A program made the position numbers and the translations under genes. This document shows positions 23,268 to 37,100 of a stretch of DNA of 64,000 bases, piece after piece (the stretch's first letter is position 1; the number at the start of each line of letters is the position of its first letter). The notes under the pieces were generated by a model. It did not search any database. It worked only from the letters and a program-made list of their open reading frames with translations, and was not told the DNA's origin. Source of the DNA: Liolophura sinensis (Eukaryota > Mollusca > Polyplacophora > Chitonida > Chitonidae); contig NC_088307.1 of assembly GCF_032854445.1 (NCBI RefSeq), forward strand, positions 29,170,484 to 29,234,483, in the 5' to 3' direction.

Positions 23268-23455
23268 TTTATTTACTTGATTGAAGTTTTACGCCCTGCT
23301 TAATTAGTGTTTTGGAAACTGAAGTGAGCTCGAGCAGTTGCCGAAGGGAACAAACGCATGAAAGGAGAAGAAGCCATCATGAGCTGGACTTGAACTCACA
23401 GTGATCACATTGGAGAGAAGCTTTTAATTCACAGTGCTGTGCTAACACGACACGG
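23268..23455 (-). mobile_element. SINE family A fragment
   Basis: Tail TTTACTTGATTGAAGTTTTAC and B-box-side CATGAGCTGGACTTGAACTC with part of the head. The body is rearranged. It marks the right end of the 35-bp array. Confidence 0.75.
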
Positions 23456-25255
23456 AATTCCTCGGTCATTTTAGTGCTTTAAATCATAATTTTGCGTAGA
23501 GGAATATTCGCTTTGGATTTCGTTTGCTTTTATCGCAGTTTTCTTGGAATGCTTGGTTCGGGAGATTGACATAAAATACATCTGCATATGTTTGAGTATC
23601 GACCTTGAACTGCGGAAACAGACCATCGTGTGACCTTTACAACTTGTTATCATGACACTACGACAGTGAGAGTGAGGGAATCTTTACACCCGCTGTCCAA
23701 GGCCGTGTTTGAATCCGCACCTCTCTAGTCTTGTGATGGAACGGCAATCACTTTCACCACCCTGCCAGATGCTGCTCATTGAACACACACGTTGCAGACA
23801 TGACACCGTTATATGTATTAATGAGACAGCCACTATTATTAACAAGTATCTTGATAATGCCGGGCATAGTTCCAATTAAATAAACAAATTTTTTTGATAA
23901 TGTGCGACATTTACACATTACGATCAACTGAAATGTTTACAATCAGTTTACTTCCAAAGAAAATCTGAAACAAGACGCAAGATGTTATAGAAAGGCAACA
24001 CAAAAGCACTGATGTTAAAGCAAGCGCGTTTATTCATCGAACGTAATGTTTTAATACTGATGCAACATTGACAGTCAGGGATCTGAATCTTTGTACGAAA
24101 ATCAAAAAATATGTATAAAAATGTTCGACAATCCCAAAAGTGTGTGTATCAAAAGTAAATTTAATAATTCTATATTTAATTATATTTTATCAACTATCAC
24201 TTATCGCATTTAATAATAGCATTCATATGGTATATATGATTAATAAACATGTTCACCAGTTGTGATATATGTGCATAGCAGTAACAAGGTTTGTTAACAC
24301 AGCGCCTAAAAGGGTAAAAGTCTTACCCAGGATTGTCCTGCGATATCGAATTACGAAGTGAAAAATGTGTTTGGAATGATTATCAGCATACCGAGTTTAT
24401 AAATCTACAGTTTTTGTGAAATCATAGGCCTACTGTTTACACATTGTTTCTTTGGAGATGTATCAAACTAGTGCGTTCATAAATCCAGATGTTTAATCGT
24501 AATTTTATAAAACGTCACGAAACATTGACTAAATCTCCGCATACATGCGTCTTTAAGACGCGATTCGTTTCAAACTCAACTAGTTGTATGCTAATGGCCA
24601 CAGGACTTCGCACGGAACCGGCATGCACATAACTACTGGAGTACATCTCAAGTTGAGTGGCGTCGTTATTTGGCAAATAGGAGTGCGACGAAACAGTCGG
24701 GTTGACTTGAGTTCGGTCTTCTGCTTCTCTGTACGCCGAGTTTAACAATATATGATGATTTTCAGATATATAGTATCCCGTTTGAAAATATTATACAGCT
24801 GCGCACTTTTCAAAACTTCACAAAACAGCTGGTAACATTAATTCTGCATTACAAATAATTCCATCTCAAAGTTTATAAAGTGTTTAGCTAAAATGAAGTA
24901 AATAAAGTTTCGTAAAACATTCCAGATATCTTAAAACCGATGTCAAAAAAAGTCTAAAAATGCGCCCCTTCAGTGCGCTGCTAAACATGTAAATATTATA
25001 AACAGAAACGGTCAGATTTGCTCATTAATATAAAACTGCGAAATTACTGTTCCCAGGGAGTAAACTTACAGAGTAGATTATCACCTTAAGGCACGTAAAA
25101 CTCGTATGAGTACGGGTACATGTACATTTATATTGCATTGTAGCTATAATGTTCCGTTAAACATAATGTTATAAATAGTTGCGTAAATATTAGTCTCATT
25201 TACGGTAATATCAAAATATATTTGCTCAAAGCTATGTTAAAATATGGATACCTTT
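23456..25255. other. AT-rich intergenic sequence
   Basis: No exon, SINE or array recognised. It contains several TTTATT and AATAAA hexamers on either strand. Part could be untranslated sequence of the TRPM transcript, but nothing shows it. Confidence 0.4.
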
Positions 25256-26625
25256 GTGTTAATGATTCATCTTGTGTAAGGGTGTGGATGGTTCGCCTTG
25301 TGTAAGGGTGTGGATGGTTCGTCTTGTGTGGATGTTTCATCTTGTGTAAGGGTGTGGATGTTTAATCTTATGTAAGGGTGTGGATGGTTCATCCTGTGTA
25401 AGGGTGTGGATGTTTCATGTTGTGTAAGGGTGTGGATGGTTCATCTTGTGTAAGGGTGTGGATGGTTCATATTGTGTAAGGGTGTGGATGTTTCATCTTG
25501 TGTAAGGCGTGGATGTTTCATCTTGTGTAAGGGTGTGGATGGTTCATATTGTGTAAGGGTGTGGATGGTTCATCTTGTGTAAGGGTGTGGATGTTTCATC
25601 TTGTGTGAAGGTGTGGATGGCTCATCTTGTGTAAGGGTGTGGATGTTTCATTTTGTGTAAGGGTGCGGATGGTTCATCTTGTGTAAGGGTGTGGATGGTT
25701 CATCTTGTGTAAGGGTGTGAATGGTTCATCTTGCGTAAGGGTATGCATGGCTCATCTTGTGTAAGGGTGTTGATGCTTCATCTTGTGTAAGGGTGTGGAT
25801 GGTTCATATTGTGTAAGGGTGTGGATGTTTCATCTTGTGTAAGGCGTGGATGGTTCATCTTGTGTAAGAGTGTGGATGTTTCATCTTGTGTGAAGGTGTG
25901 GATAGCTCATCTTGTGTAAGAGTGTGGATGTTTCATCTTGTGTGAAGGTGTGGATGGCTAATCTTGTGTAAGGGTGTGGATGGTTCATCTTGTGTAAGGG
26001 TGTGGATGTTTCATCTTGTGTGAAGGTGTGGATGGCTCATCTTGTGTAAGGGTGTGGATGTTTCATTTTGTGTAAGGGTGCGGATGGTTCATCTTGTGTA
26101 AGGGTGTGGATGGTTCATCTTGTGTAAGGGTGTGAATGGTTCATCTTGCGTAAGGGTATGCATGGCTCATCTTGTGTAAGGGTGTTGATGCTTCATCTTG
26201 TGTAAGGGTCTGGATGTTTCATATTGTGTAAGGTTCTGGATGTTTCATCTTGTGTAAGGGTGTGGATGGCTCATTTTGTGTAAGGGTATGGATGGTTCAT
26301 TTTGTGTAAGGGTGTGGATGGTTCATATTGTGTAAGGGTGTGGATGTTTAATCTTGTGTAAGGGTATGGATGATTCATCTTGTGTAAAGTATAAATGTGT
26401 CATCTTGTGTGAAGGTGTGGATGGTTCATCTTGTGTAAGGGTGTGGATGTTTCATCTTGTGTAAGGGTTGGATGTTTCATCTTGTGTAAGGGTCTGGATG
26501 TTTAATCTTATGTAAGGGTATGGATGTTTCATTTTGTTTAAGGGTGTGGATGGTTTATATTGTGTAAGGGTATGGATGTCTAATCTTGTGTAAGGGTGTG
26601 GGTGGCTCATCTTGTGTTATAGTAT
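25256..26625. repeat. Minisatellite, 26-bp unit
   Basis: About 52 copies of TCATCTTGTGTAAGGGTGTG plus GATGGT, with a few shortened units. Blocks of several hundred bases recur (for example GCGTAAGGGTATGCATGGCT at about 25733 and 26150), showing multi-unit duplication. Confidence 0.93.
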
Positions 26626-27966
26626 GAAGAAGAAGAGGTAAACAGAGCAAGCCATTTTTCCTCTGGAAAATACACAACCAAGTCTCACACCCTTTGTAAG
26701 ACGATTTCCCTCCTTCCTTTATGGACAAACCGTGTCCTCGCCACCAAATGGCGTTATAGGTGCTCCAGTTCTCCAGTGCTTTGTCGAAGGAAGAGTGTGT
26801 AACCTATAGCAGAAAATCTCCATATTTTTATCCCACGCTAAAAATTTCAAAATGTTTTTGCACTGAGGCGTTAATGTATGATGAAAATTGCAGGTTGAAC
26901 ATGGGTATAGCTATGTATTCGAGCAAAATGTGGCCTGTAGTCGGTGACATCCTCTCCATCAACAACACTGCTAAAATCCTACAGACAAGTCTCGTCTGTG
27001 CAAGACATGCACTCCATCAGGGACATTGGTGAAGTCCTACTTATAAGTCATTTGGCAAGACAGGGACTCCATCAAGAATAACGCAGATACGGCGCAAAAG
27101 TCTAACGAAGTATTAGAACTGTATTATCACATTGTAGATGCTCCAGATGGCGTAGCTCACACCCTCTGTCTGATGAGCTATACAGCATCACCGGCGATGG
27201 GGAAATCTCCTCACATTGTACGCATTCCTCATAATGTTACAGGGTCTCATTTTAGCATCACGGGGAAATGTCAAAACGTTGAACATTCTGGAAGTTGGCA
27301 CATTGAAGAAGGCCGTGGATTTCACTAGTGAACTGGTCACATTTACGTCAGGTTTGTGACGCACAGCAAAACGCACACAACTCAAGCAGATCCTAATCAT
27401 ACTAAATGATGAAGCCTGGTTCACGACGAGAGAATAGCTAAACAGGCCTCTCTAATCGTTTCGAGATGAAGAAATAAAGACAAAAGTAGATCTCCGTGAC
27501 GATTTCGATGAACTGGCAGCGTTTTGCGATTAGTAGGTGACCTGATTTTGTCCCACAACCTACGTCACTAACTTCAAGATCGGTTTTGTTTCTGATGCAG
27601 TAGCACGGATAGGGAATTCACACTCTAGAATGCCTGTCTTACAAGAGTGGACAAAACATAACACATCAGTTCACAGACACCATCAGGTAATCGCCTATTA
27701 ATGACACGGATGTGGCTTTCTTATGGATAACATCTCTTTGGTTAATTCCACGAAAACGTTTCGGCGTAGTTCTTAATATGGTTGTCGCTTCATGAACTTC
27801 ACCCAACCACACGGCAACGATTCTGGTAACGACCTGTAGGCCTACTTCAAACTGTCGTGTACCAATGAGCCATAAAGCCCTACACTATAGGAAAAACACC
27901 CTATTACACTTTATCTCCCAACCATATGGGAGAAGTCCATATAAATAGGAGCATTTGTTCTTTCAC
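26626..27966. other. Downstream flank of the TRPM gene
   Basis: Unique sequence directly 3' (gene sense) of the TRPM stop. Open frames here are short and show no family resemblance. Probably 3' untranslated or intergenic. Confidence 0.4.
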
Positions 27967-28131
27967 CTAGCAGTCGTCAGAATATTGTCTGCCTTTGTCA
28001 GCGTATCTGTTCCGTCTCAGAGTTGCCCGACCACCGTTTTGCGTACAGTGGTTTAGCGTCATCTTGATATCCCGGGCATTGGCTTGTATCTGAGACTCGA
28101 CTCTTTGTAATCTATCACTGAGGTCAGCCAT
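27967..28131 (-). CDS. TRPM terminal exon 25 (coiled coil, stop)
   Basis: Begins after TAATTCCAG with MADLSDRLQRVESQIQANAR, heptad-like hydrophobic spacing (L, L, V, I) as in TRPM C-terminal coiled coils that tetramerise the channel. It ends in a basic, polar tail ending QYSDDC and TAG. Confidence 0.85.
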   Translation of the reverse strand: MADLSDRLQRVESQIQANARDIKMTLNHCTQNGGRATLRRNRYADKGRQYSDDC

Positions 28132-31100
28132 CTGGAATTATGGTAAAATAAAAGACTTCAGAAACAATAAAACTTCGGCACTTTAATGTGGTTTAGTAAT
28201 TGATGTTTTGTCTGATTAGTGTTTGAAATGAGCAGAGGCTCAAAAATATTTTCACTTATACTACCTTTCCTGTCAACTTTTCCTGTCTTATCTCGTAAAG
28301 AAAAGCATCGCCATATTTAATTCTATCCCAAGTATTCACCAGATAGGGATTCACGAAACTGTGAAATTGAGCATACCATTTGAATCTTTGGCATAAAGAT
28401 TTGTCGCCCAGGCCTACAGTTTTCTTTTGTATAGTGATGCATGTACTTGCGGTCGTTCCGAATTAAAGGGTTGCCAAGTAGTTTTGCCGTTTTACCTGTC
28501 TGAGAAAGATTCTTCTGAAGGAGATGAAATCGTCTGACGAGGCCGTCATGTCCTGATAAATCATACTCTGTAAAACAGAACAGTTTCTTGTCAACAATCA
28601 CATATATATGTAACTCATAACTCTTTTATACTCATTAACGTACAATACAACATCTGCTTTGAACATCCTGAGCCCTTCAACAACCAATTTTGTGTACGTA
28701 ACTACCATATTCACGTAAACACCACCGGAATAGTTGTAACGGTAATTACCCCCCACAATATCACCTGAATGTTACTCTCATGGTGTAATAAAACACTTCA
28801 GCACAGCCTCCCACCGTAATTACGTGCAAGTAACGTTACTGTAGGATTACAGACATGTAGCTACCATGTTGACATCAAACACCACCACAATGACGATATA
28901 AACCACCACCACAGAGGCGATATAAAACACCACCACAGTGGCGATGTAAAACACCACCATAGAGGCGACACAAACCACCAACACAGATGTGATATAAAAC
29001 ACCACCAGAGTGGCGATATAAAACACCACCACAGAGGCGATATAAAAGACGACCACAGAGGCGACACAAACCAACACAGATGTGATATAAAATAGCACCA
29101 GAGTGACGATATAAAACACCACCAGAGTGACGATATAAAACACCACCACAGAGGCGATATAAATCACCACCACAGTGGCGATGTAAAACACCACCATACA
29201 GGCGACACAAACCACCAACACAGATGTGATATAAAACACCACCAGAGTGACGATATAAAACACCATCATAGTGGCGATATAAAACACCACCACAGAGGCG
29301 ATATAAAACACAACCACAGAAGCCACACAAACCAACACAGATGTGATATAAAATAGCACCAGAGTGACGATATAAAACACCACCAGAGTGACGATATAAA
29401 ACACCACCACAGAGGCGATATAAATCACCACCACAGTGGCGATATAAAATACCACTACATTGTCGGTACAAAACACAACCACAGAGGTGACAAAAACCAC
29501 TAACACAGATGAACACCGCTAGAGTGACGATATAAAACATCACTACAGTGGCGATATAAAACATGTATAGTTGACATACATGTAAAATAACACCTCCGTG
29601 ATTACCACGTATCCATCTGTGCATAAATATGATAAACAGCATGCTTTTCCTCAAAATGTAGCCTGTGAGGCTCGGGTTTGTACATACTATTAGCATTCTG
29701 TTTCTTTTCTTCATTAAAACAGATTATTATGTATACTATGCTTTCCACTGGCAGTTTCAACTGAATGTTTGGGGTTTTGGCAACGCGCTTAGGTGGTAAA
29801 GTTTTAGGGTTTAGTTAACACTCTTTGGTGTTGATGTTTGGGGTTTAGCTAACACACACAGGGTTTTACGTCTGGGGTTTAGTTAGTAGGCTTAATTTTG
29901 ATGTTTGGGGTTTAGCTAACACACACAGGGTTTTACGTCTGGGGTTTAGTTAGTAGGCTTAAGTTTCGATGTTTGGGGTTTAGGAAACTCGCTTAGGCTT
30001 TGATGTTTGCGTTTTGGGGTTGATGTCTGGGGTTAAGCTAACACACCTCTTTCTTCGCCCAGGAGAATGTGTTGGATTGTCTGGGTAGTGTAGACATTGT
30101 GTACTTCTCATCATAGCCAGCAGATCTGAAACAGACAAAACTCCGTGTAATGAACATATTGAAGCTACATTACAGCATGTTCAATAAAAAACAACTAAAA
30201 TTGACATTTTTTCATTTATTTATTTAATTGATGTTTTAAGCCGTACTCAACAACATTTCACTTATTCGGTTTCATGGAACACTCTTGCCCATATATGACA
30301 ACACCCATGTCCAAATACGGCAACACACATGTCCTTGTATGCCAAAACTTCAGAAAGATAAGCATTCCAGAAAGGCATTTTTCCCATCGCTCAGCTCATA
30401 TGCTGAGTGAGATGGAGATCACATGGTTGAACCATCCAATAATATTTTTGGTAAAAATTTCCCTTCCCTCTGAGGAATTTCGGCAATTTGATTGGATCGC
30501 TGATAACTGGCTGTAATAACGGAAAGCAGGCTACATTTACCAGTGTGTGTACTGGAGTGAAACAAAATACTGGAGTGGGAGATGATATTGGCGGGGATTG
30601 TGATCCTGGAGTGGAACATAATACTCTAATGGGAGATCATACTGGCGGGGAATATGATCCTGGTGTGGGCATATAATACTGGAATGGGACATGATACTGG
30701 CGGGGAATATGATCCTGGAGTGGGAACATAATACTGGAATGGGAGATGATATTGGCGGGGAATATGATCCTGGAGTGTGAACATAATACTGGAGTGGGAG
30801 ATCATACTGGCTGGGAATATGATCCTGGAGTGGGAACATAATACTGGAGTGGGAGATGATACTGGCGGGGAATATGATCCTGGAGTGGGAACATAATACT
30901 GGAATGGGACATGATACTGGCGGGGAATATGATCCTGGAGTGGGAACATAATACTGGAATGGGAGATCATACTGGCTGGGAATATGATCCTGGTGTGGGA
31001 ACATAATACTGGAATGGGAGATCATACTGGCGGGGAATATGATCCTGGAGTGGGAACATAATACTGGAATGGGAGATGATATTGGCGGGGGAATATGATC

Positions 31101-34100
31101 CTGGAGTGGGAACATAATACTGGAATGGGAGATGATACTGGCGGGAAATATGATCCTGGAGTGGGAACATAATACTGGAATGGGACATGATACTGGCGGG
31201 GAATATGATCCTGGAGTGGGAACATAATACTGGAGTGGGAGATCATACTGGCTGGGAATATGATCCTGGAGTGGGAACATAATACTGGAATGGGAGATGA
31301 TATTGGCGGGGAATATGATCCTGGAGTAGGAACATAATACTGGAATGGGAGATCATACTGGCGGGGAATATGATCCTGGAGTGGGAACATAATACTGGAA
31401 TGGGAGATGATATTGGCGGGGAATATGATCCTGGAGTGGGAACATAATACTGGAATGGGAGATCATACTGGCGGGGAATATGATCCTGAAGTGGGAACAT
31501 AATACTGGAATGGGAGATCATACTGGCTGGGAATATGATCCTGAAGTGAAGTATGATACTGGAGATAATTATCATACTGGAATAAAATATGGTAATGGAG
31601 TGGAACATGGTACTGGATGGTATATTATAATGGAGTGGTATATGATACTGGAATTATGAGTGTAAAAAGACCGAAGCTTCACACTTTGTGGCGACGCTCA
31701 GACACCTTTTTGGCGACGCTCTGACAGCTTTATGGCGACGTGTAGACAGTTTTATGGCGACCCACAGCCAACTTTATGGCGACGCACAGCCAGCTTTATG
31801 GCGACGCTCAGACAGCTTTATGATGTCAAGAAGATACTTTATGTCTACACCCAGACTATTTTGGCTTTATGTCGATATTCGGACTATTTTGCCACAAAGG
31901 AAACATCGTCATATGACTGATTTAAACATCAAAAACCATACTAAACGTCTTCTTTGCCAACACACAGGCAGATGGCACTCTATCATGCATCATACCAGAA
32001 AAAAAAATCTTGTCATATTTACCCGATGGTCAGTTCTCGCTCCTCGATTTTCTCAAGGTAGCGGTCCTGCATCGTCTCTTCCCATTTCAGGTCCTCTTTG
32101 GTTTTGTACGTCTCCATTCCTTCGTCAATGGCCTGACTGTGGATGTCTGCCAAGAATGAGGGCAACAAATGAGCGCCATGTAAAACAAAAGAACGTTTAC
32201 ATTCTATCACCAGAATAACTACGCTGCACAGATTCATATTCAACCACCACAAAAACTAAACGTCACAGATTCACATCCTACCACCAGAATAACTACGCTT
32301 CACAGATTCACATTCTACCATCAGAATAACTACGCGTCACAGATTCACATCCTACCACCAGAATAACTACGCGTCACAGATTCACATCCTACCACCAGAA
32401 TAACTACGCGTCACAGATTCACATTCTACCACCACAATAACTAGACGTACAGATTCACATCCTACCACCAGAATAACTACGCGTCACAGATTCACATTCT
32501 ACCACCAGAATAACTGCGCGTCACAGATTCACATCCTACCACCAGAATAACTACGCGTCACAGATTCACATTCTACCACCACAATAACTAGACGTACAGA
32601 TTCACATCCTACCACCAGAATAACTACGCGTCACAGATTCACATTCTACCACCAGAATAACTGCGCGTCACAGATTCACATCCTACCACCAGAATAACTA
32701 CGCGTCACAGATTCACATTCTACCACCACAATAACTAGACGTACAGATTCACATCGTACCACCAGAATAACTGCGCGTCACAGATTCACATTCTACCACC
32801 ACAAAAACTAAACATCACAGATTCACATCCTACCACCAGAATAACTACGCGTCACAGATTCACATTCTACAACCACAATAACTAAACGTCACAGATTCAC
32901 ATTCTACCACCAGAGTAACTACGCGTCACAGGTTCACATTCTACCATCAGAATAACTAAACGTCATAGATTCACATTCTACCACCAGAATAACTACGCGT
33001 CACAGATTCACATTCTACCATCAGAATAACTACGCGTCACAGATTCACATTCTACCACCAGAATAACTACGCGTCACAGATTCACATTCTACCACCAGAA
33101 TAACTGCGCGTCACAGATTCACATTCTACCACCAGAATAACTACGCGTCACAGATTCACATTCTACCATCAGAATAACTATGCTGCACAGATTCACATTC
33201 TACCACCAGAATAACTACGCGTCACAGATTCACATTCTACCACCAGAGTAACTACGCGTCACAGATTCACATTCTACCACCAGAATAACTACGCGTCACA
33301 GATTCACATTCTACCATCAGAATAACTACGGACCACAGGTTCATATTCTACCAAAAGGATAACAGCGTGCAAGGTTCCTCTCGGAGTAACGGGATTTACC
33401 TTGGGCCAGTTCTTCAAACGTGCTTCCTTTACACCTGAGACAGCGCCTGACAAGTGTGAAGATGTTACCAATGAGAGACAAGGGCGGGGGGAAGTAAGAG
33501 CGAACAGCGAACTCCATGGCCAGGCGGTAACTCTCATAGTTCAGGTAACGGACGGCGCTGTTCTCCACCTTTCTGTACGTCGAGCTGCAATCACATTTTA
33601 TTTACTTATTTATATGATTGCTGTTTAGGTCTGTACTCAAAATCGTTTCACTTTTACCAGGGCTGTCAAGGTTTCTAGGTAGAAAAAGCCGGAATGCACG
33701 GAGTCAGTCATGGACATTTACTGGGTGTCTGGGAAATCCTGTTGATTATGTGTATTAAACCACTATTTTCCTAAAGCTAAAAGACCTATAGGCCTACTGC
33801 AACATGCGTGAATGAGGACTACAAATCCAGGCTCCGAACCTTTTGAGTAAATGTTTCAGTAGGTTTATGCGTGAGCGGAAACGTTTACCAAGATAAATGT
33901 TAACCTTTACATTGCAAAAGTAAACGTAAAGTTTCATGTGAAGTTCATCTTTACTTAATTGTATGCAGCCTAGCTGCACCATTTTCTGCAAAGGTTTACT
34001 GAGAACATTTAACAGGGCAGCAACGTCCCGTTATTATTCTAACCTAAAGTCTCTAAAATGGATAAAGCGCGTCGTATTATGTTTGAAATTTTAGAATCAT

Positions 34101-37100
34101 TTTAACACCAAAAATGATACAGGTACGAGTCTGATACGTACTGAAAGGTAATAATTTGAACTATTCATGGAAAATAAGGAAAATTTGAATTGATTAGCGA
34201 GTATGTATTTTCTTCATAAATCTCCAGTATAGCATCTTATTATGGCAATATTAAGGCTAAATATTATGGCTAAATTGCGGCGAATTGCATTTAAAGAGTA
34301 GATGAACTTAGGATCGTTATGCACACTTACCTGAATATGGCAATTAGTAGATTGAGTAGCAGAACGTTTGTGATAAACATGTAAATAGCTGTCATGGCCG
34401 GAGCTAGCCTCCGACCCAAAGGGCTAGGACACATCTTCTGATACTCGTCCATTTCCGTCCGATTGCTGGCACATTCCTGTGATCCTGCAATTCGATAAGA
34501 TAACGGACTGATTGTTAGACTGACTGACTCATCGAATGACTGATGTGCTCAAGAGTTTATCAAAAGTATATAACGACGGTAAAGTTTATGGGGCAAAGGA
34601 AACCAGAGCACCCGAAATAAAGCAGGTAACCTTAATAAGTTAAAGCTACATGTGACACTTGGAAAACCTGGAACGACTGATTTACTGATGACACAAGAGT
34701 TACGAAGATAAAGTTCCGTCAAAAAAGCTCACCTATGCAAACGAGTTGCCATGGTTACATTATAGTGACATGGCGCAGTTTTATGTTAACGGTTCCAATA
34801 AAAACGCAGCTGAGATTTTCTTGCTCTACGTGACCTTGCTGTGGACTACGTACTGGTTTTGACGGACCATATATTACCCACGTATGTCTTTCCGACATCA
34901 TTAAAACCTGCTGACTTTTCTAAAACCAGGCAACTATCTTCCGTTAAAATTATATACCTTTTTAAAAGATTATGATGTTAATTTTATTCAATGAGTAAAA
35001 TGGTCCCTGGGAAATTCAGTGGATATTGTTTTACTAGTTGATGGCCGGAACTGTGATTCGGACATTGTTTTGCTGGTCGACGGCCGGAACTGTGATTCGG
35101 ACATTGTTTTGCTGGTCGACGGCCGGAACTGTGATTCGGACATTGTTTTACTGGTTGACGGCATGAACTATGGTTTTCACACTATTTTACTGGTTGACGG
35201 TCTGAACTGTGATATGGACATTGTTTTACCGGTTAACAGCCTGGACTGTGACGGGGCAATTTGTTTTAAAGGTTGACGACCAGAGCTGTGATTTGAATAT
35301 TGTTTTACAGACTGACAGCCAGAACATTGATTTTAATAGTGTTTCACAGGCTGACGGTCAGAACTGTGATTTGGATATTGTTTTACCGGTTGAAGACCAA
35401 AACAATGATTTGAACAGTGTTTTACATGTTGACGGTCAGAATTGTGATTTGGATATTGTTTTAAAAGTTGACGGTCAGAAGTGTGATTTGGACACATCAC
35501 TTATCATGTGCAAGGCTCACGAGTTAGGCATCAAGGTAAGGTGAAGACGGGTTGATGGATTCATTTACTGATTGGTGTTTAACGCCGTGTTCAATTTTTC
35601 ACTTACACGACTGCCTTAAGGTTTATGAGTGTAAGAATGCGGAGAGCCCGGTGTAAGTCATCACACTTTTGCCAGGTAGGTGCTGACAAACCTCCTTACC
35701 TAAAGCTGCAGTAGAAAGCACCGAGAGCTGGATTCGAGCATGCGAACTCATTGGTCAGGGGCCTGATAGTTGCAGAGAGCCAGCGCTTTAACTGACGCAT
35801 ACAGCGTTTGAATTAGTTAAGAATTGGGGGTGTGCAAAAGTGTATCACAGAGGACGGACACACATGTATCTGATGTATTTCATCGTTCCAGGAAAGGAGA
35901 GCCATAATGTGGCCATTCTGACAGGCCTGATATGATAAGTCACCGCCGTCACCACATGCCATATTTTCACAGCATTGTAAACGCCATTTTAGGAGCCACG
36001 TACACAAGTGTCTGCACTTGTACCTTGGGCAACATTCTACTGCCATTTCAGCAGCTATTTACTAATCGCTTTTTAGCTCATATGATGCTTTAGATTAGGG
36101 TGATCCGAGTTCAAAAACAGTTGTAACCCACGAAGTAAACGCTTTATCTGTTTAAATGTTACCGCGAGGCATGGGTGTATCGTCGTGGAAGCGCGGATGT
36201 GTTATGGGAGGGGAGAAATTACATAAATGTGTTAGTTCTAAATCCTCTAACCATTGCAGACTAACCTTCGATTTCGTCAGTAAGAGTTCTCCGAACAGTT
36301 GCCAGACCGGTCGGCGGAGAAGATTCTTGGCGCCATGCTCGGCAATAGTGGCGTTAGGGAACAAGGTCACCTCGATGGCGATTCCGTAACCAAACATGAT
36401 CGTTATCATGATGATCATGAAAATTACCATGTTAAACATCTGTAAGAAACAGCAGGAATGTGACCTTCAGACTGGGTAAAAATTATAAACATCTGTAAGA
36501 GACTGCAGGAATGTGACCTTCAGACTGGCTGAAAATTACCAGGTAAAACATCTGTAAGAGACTGCAGGAATGTGACCTTCAGACTGGCTGAAAATTATAA
36601 ACACCTGTAAGATACAGCAGGAATGTGACCTTCAGACTGGATGAAAATTACCACGTTAAACCTGTGTAAGAGTCAGCAGGAATGTGACCTTCAGACTGGG
36701 TGAAAATTCCCATGTTAAACATGTGTAAGAAACAGCAGGAATGTGACCTTCAGACTGGCTGAAAATTACCACGTTAAACACCTGTAAGATACAGCAAGAA
36801 TGTGGCCTTCAGACTGGGCGAAAATTATAAACATCTGTAAGAGACTGCAGGAATGTGACCTTCAGACTGGCTGAAAATTACCATGTTTAACATGTGTAAG
36901 AAACAGCAGGAATGTGACCTTCAGACTGGGTGAAAATTACCACGTTAAACCTGTGTAAGAAACAGCGGGAATGTGACCTTCAGACTGGGTGAAAATTGCC
37001 ACGTTAAACACCTGTAAGATACAGCAGGAATGTGACCTTCAGACTGGGTGAAAATTATAAACATCTGTAAGAGACTGCAGGAATGTGACCTTCAGACTGG

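Noticed and set aside
28847-29714. Long - strand open frames (219 and 279 codons) rich in Val/Tyr or Gly/Tyr
   Set aside because: They lie inside a 24-bp array whose period is a multiple of three. The frames stay open by repetition, overlap each other and have no splice or start context.
29770-30046. Interstitial telomere sequence (GGGGTTTAG)
   Set aside because: The G-rich motif is part of longer ~50-bp units, not a 5-8-bp telomeric repeat.
30537-31608. - strand open frames up to 247 codons (SQYDLPFQYY-like repeats)
   Set aside because: Products of the 55-bp array. All three frames are open in turn because 55 is not a multiple of three. Intronic in TRPM.
35019-35544. Repeat protein DIVLLVDGRNCDS on the + strand ending near a GTAAGG donor
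   Set aside because: 39-bp minisatellite inside a TRPM intron on the antisense strand. Unit decay and stops to the right argue against coding.
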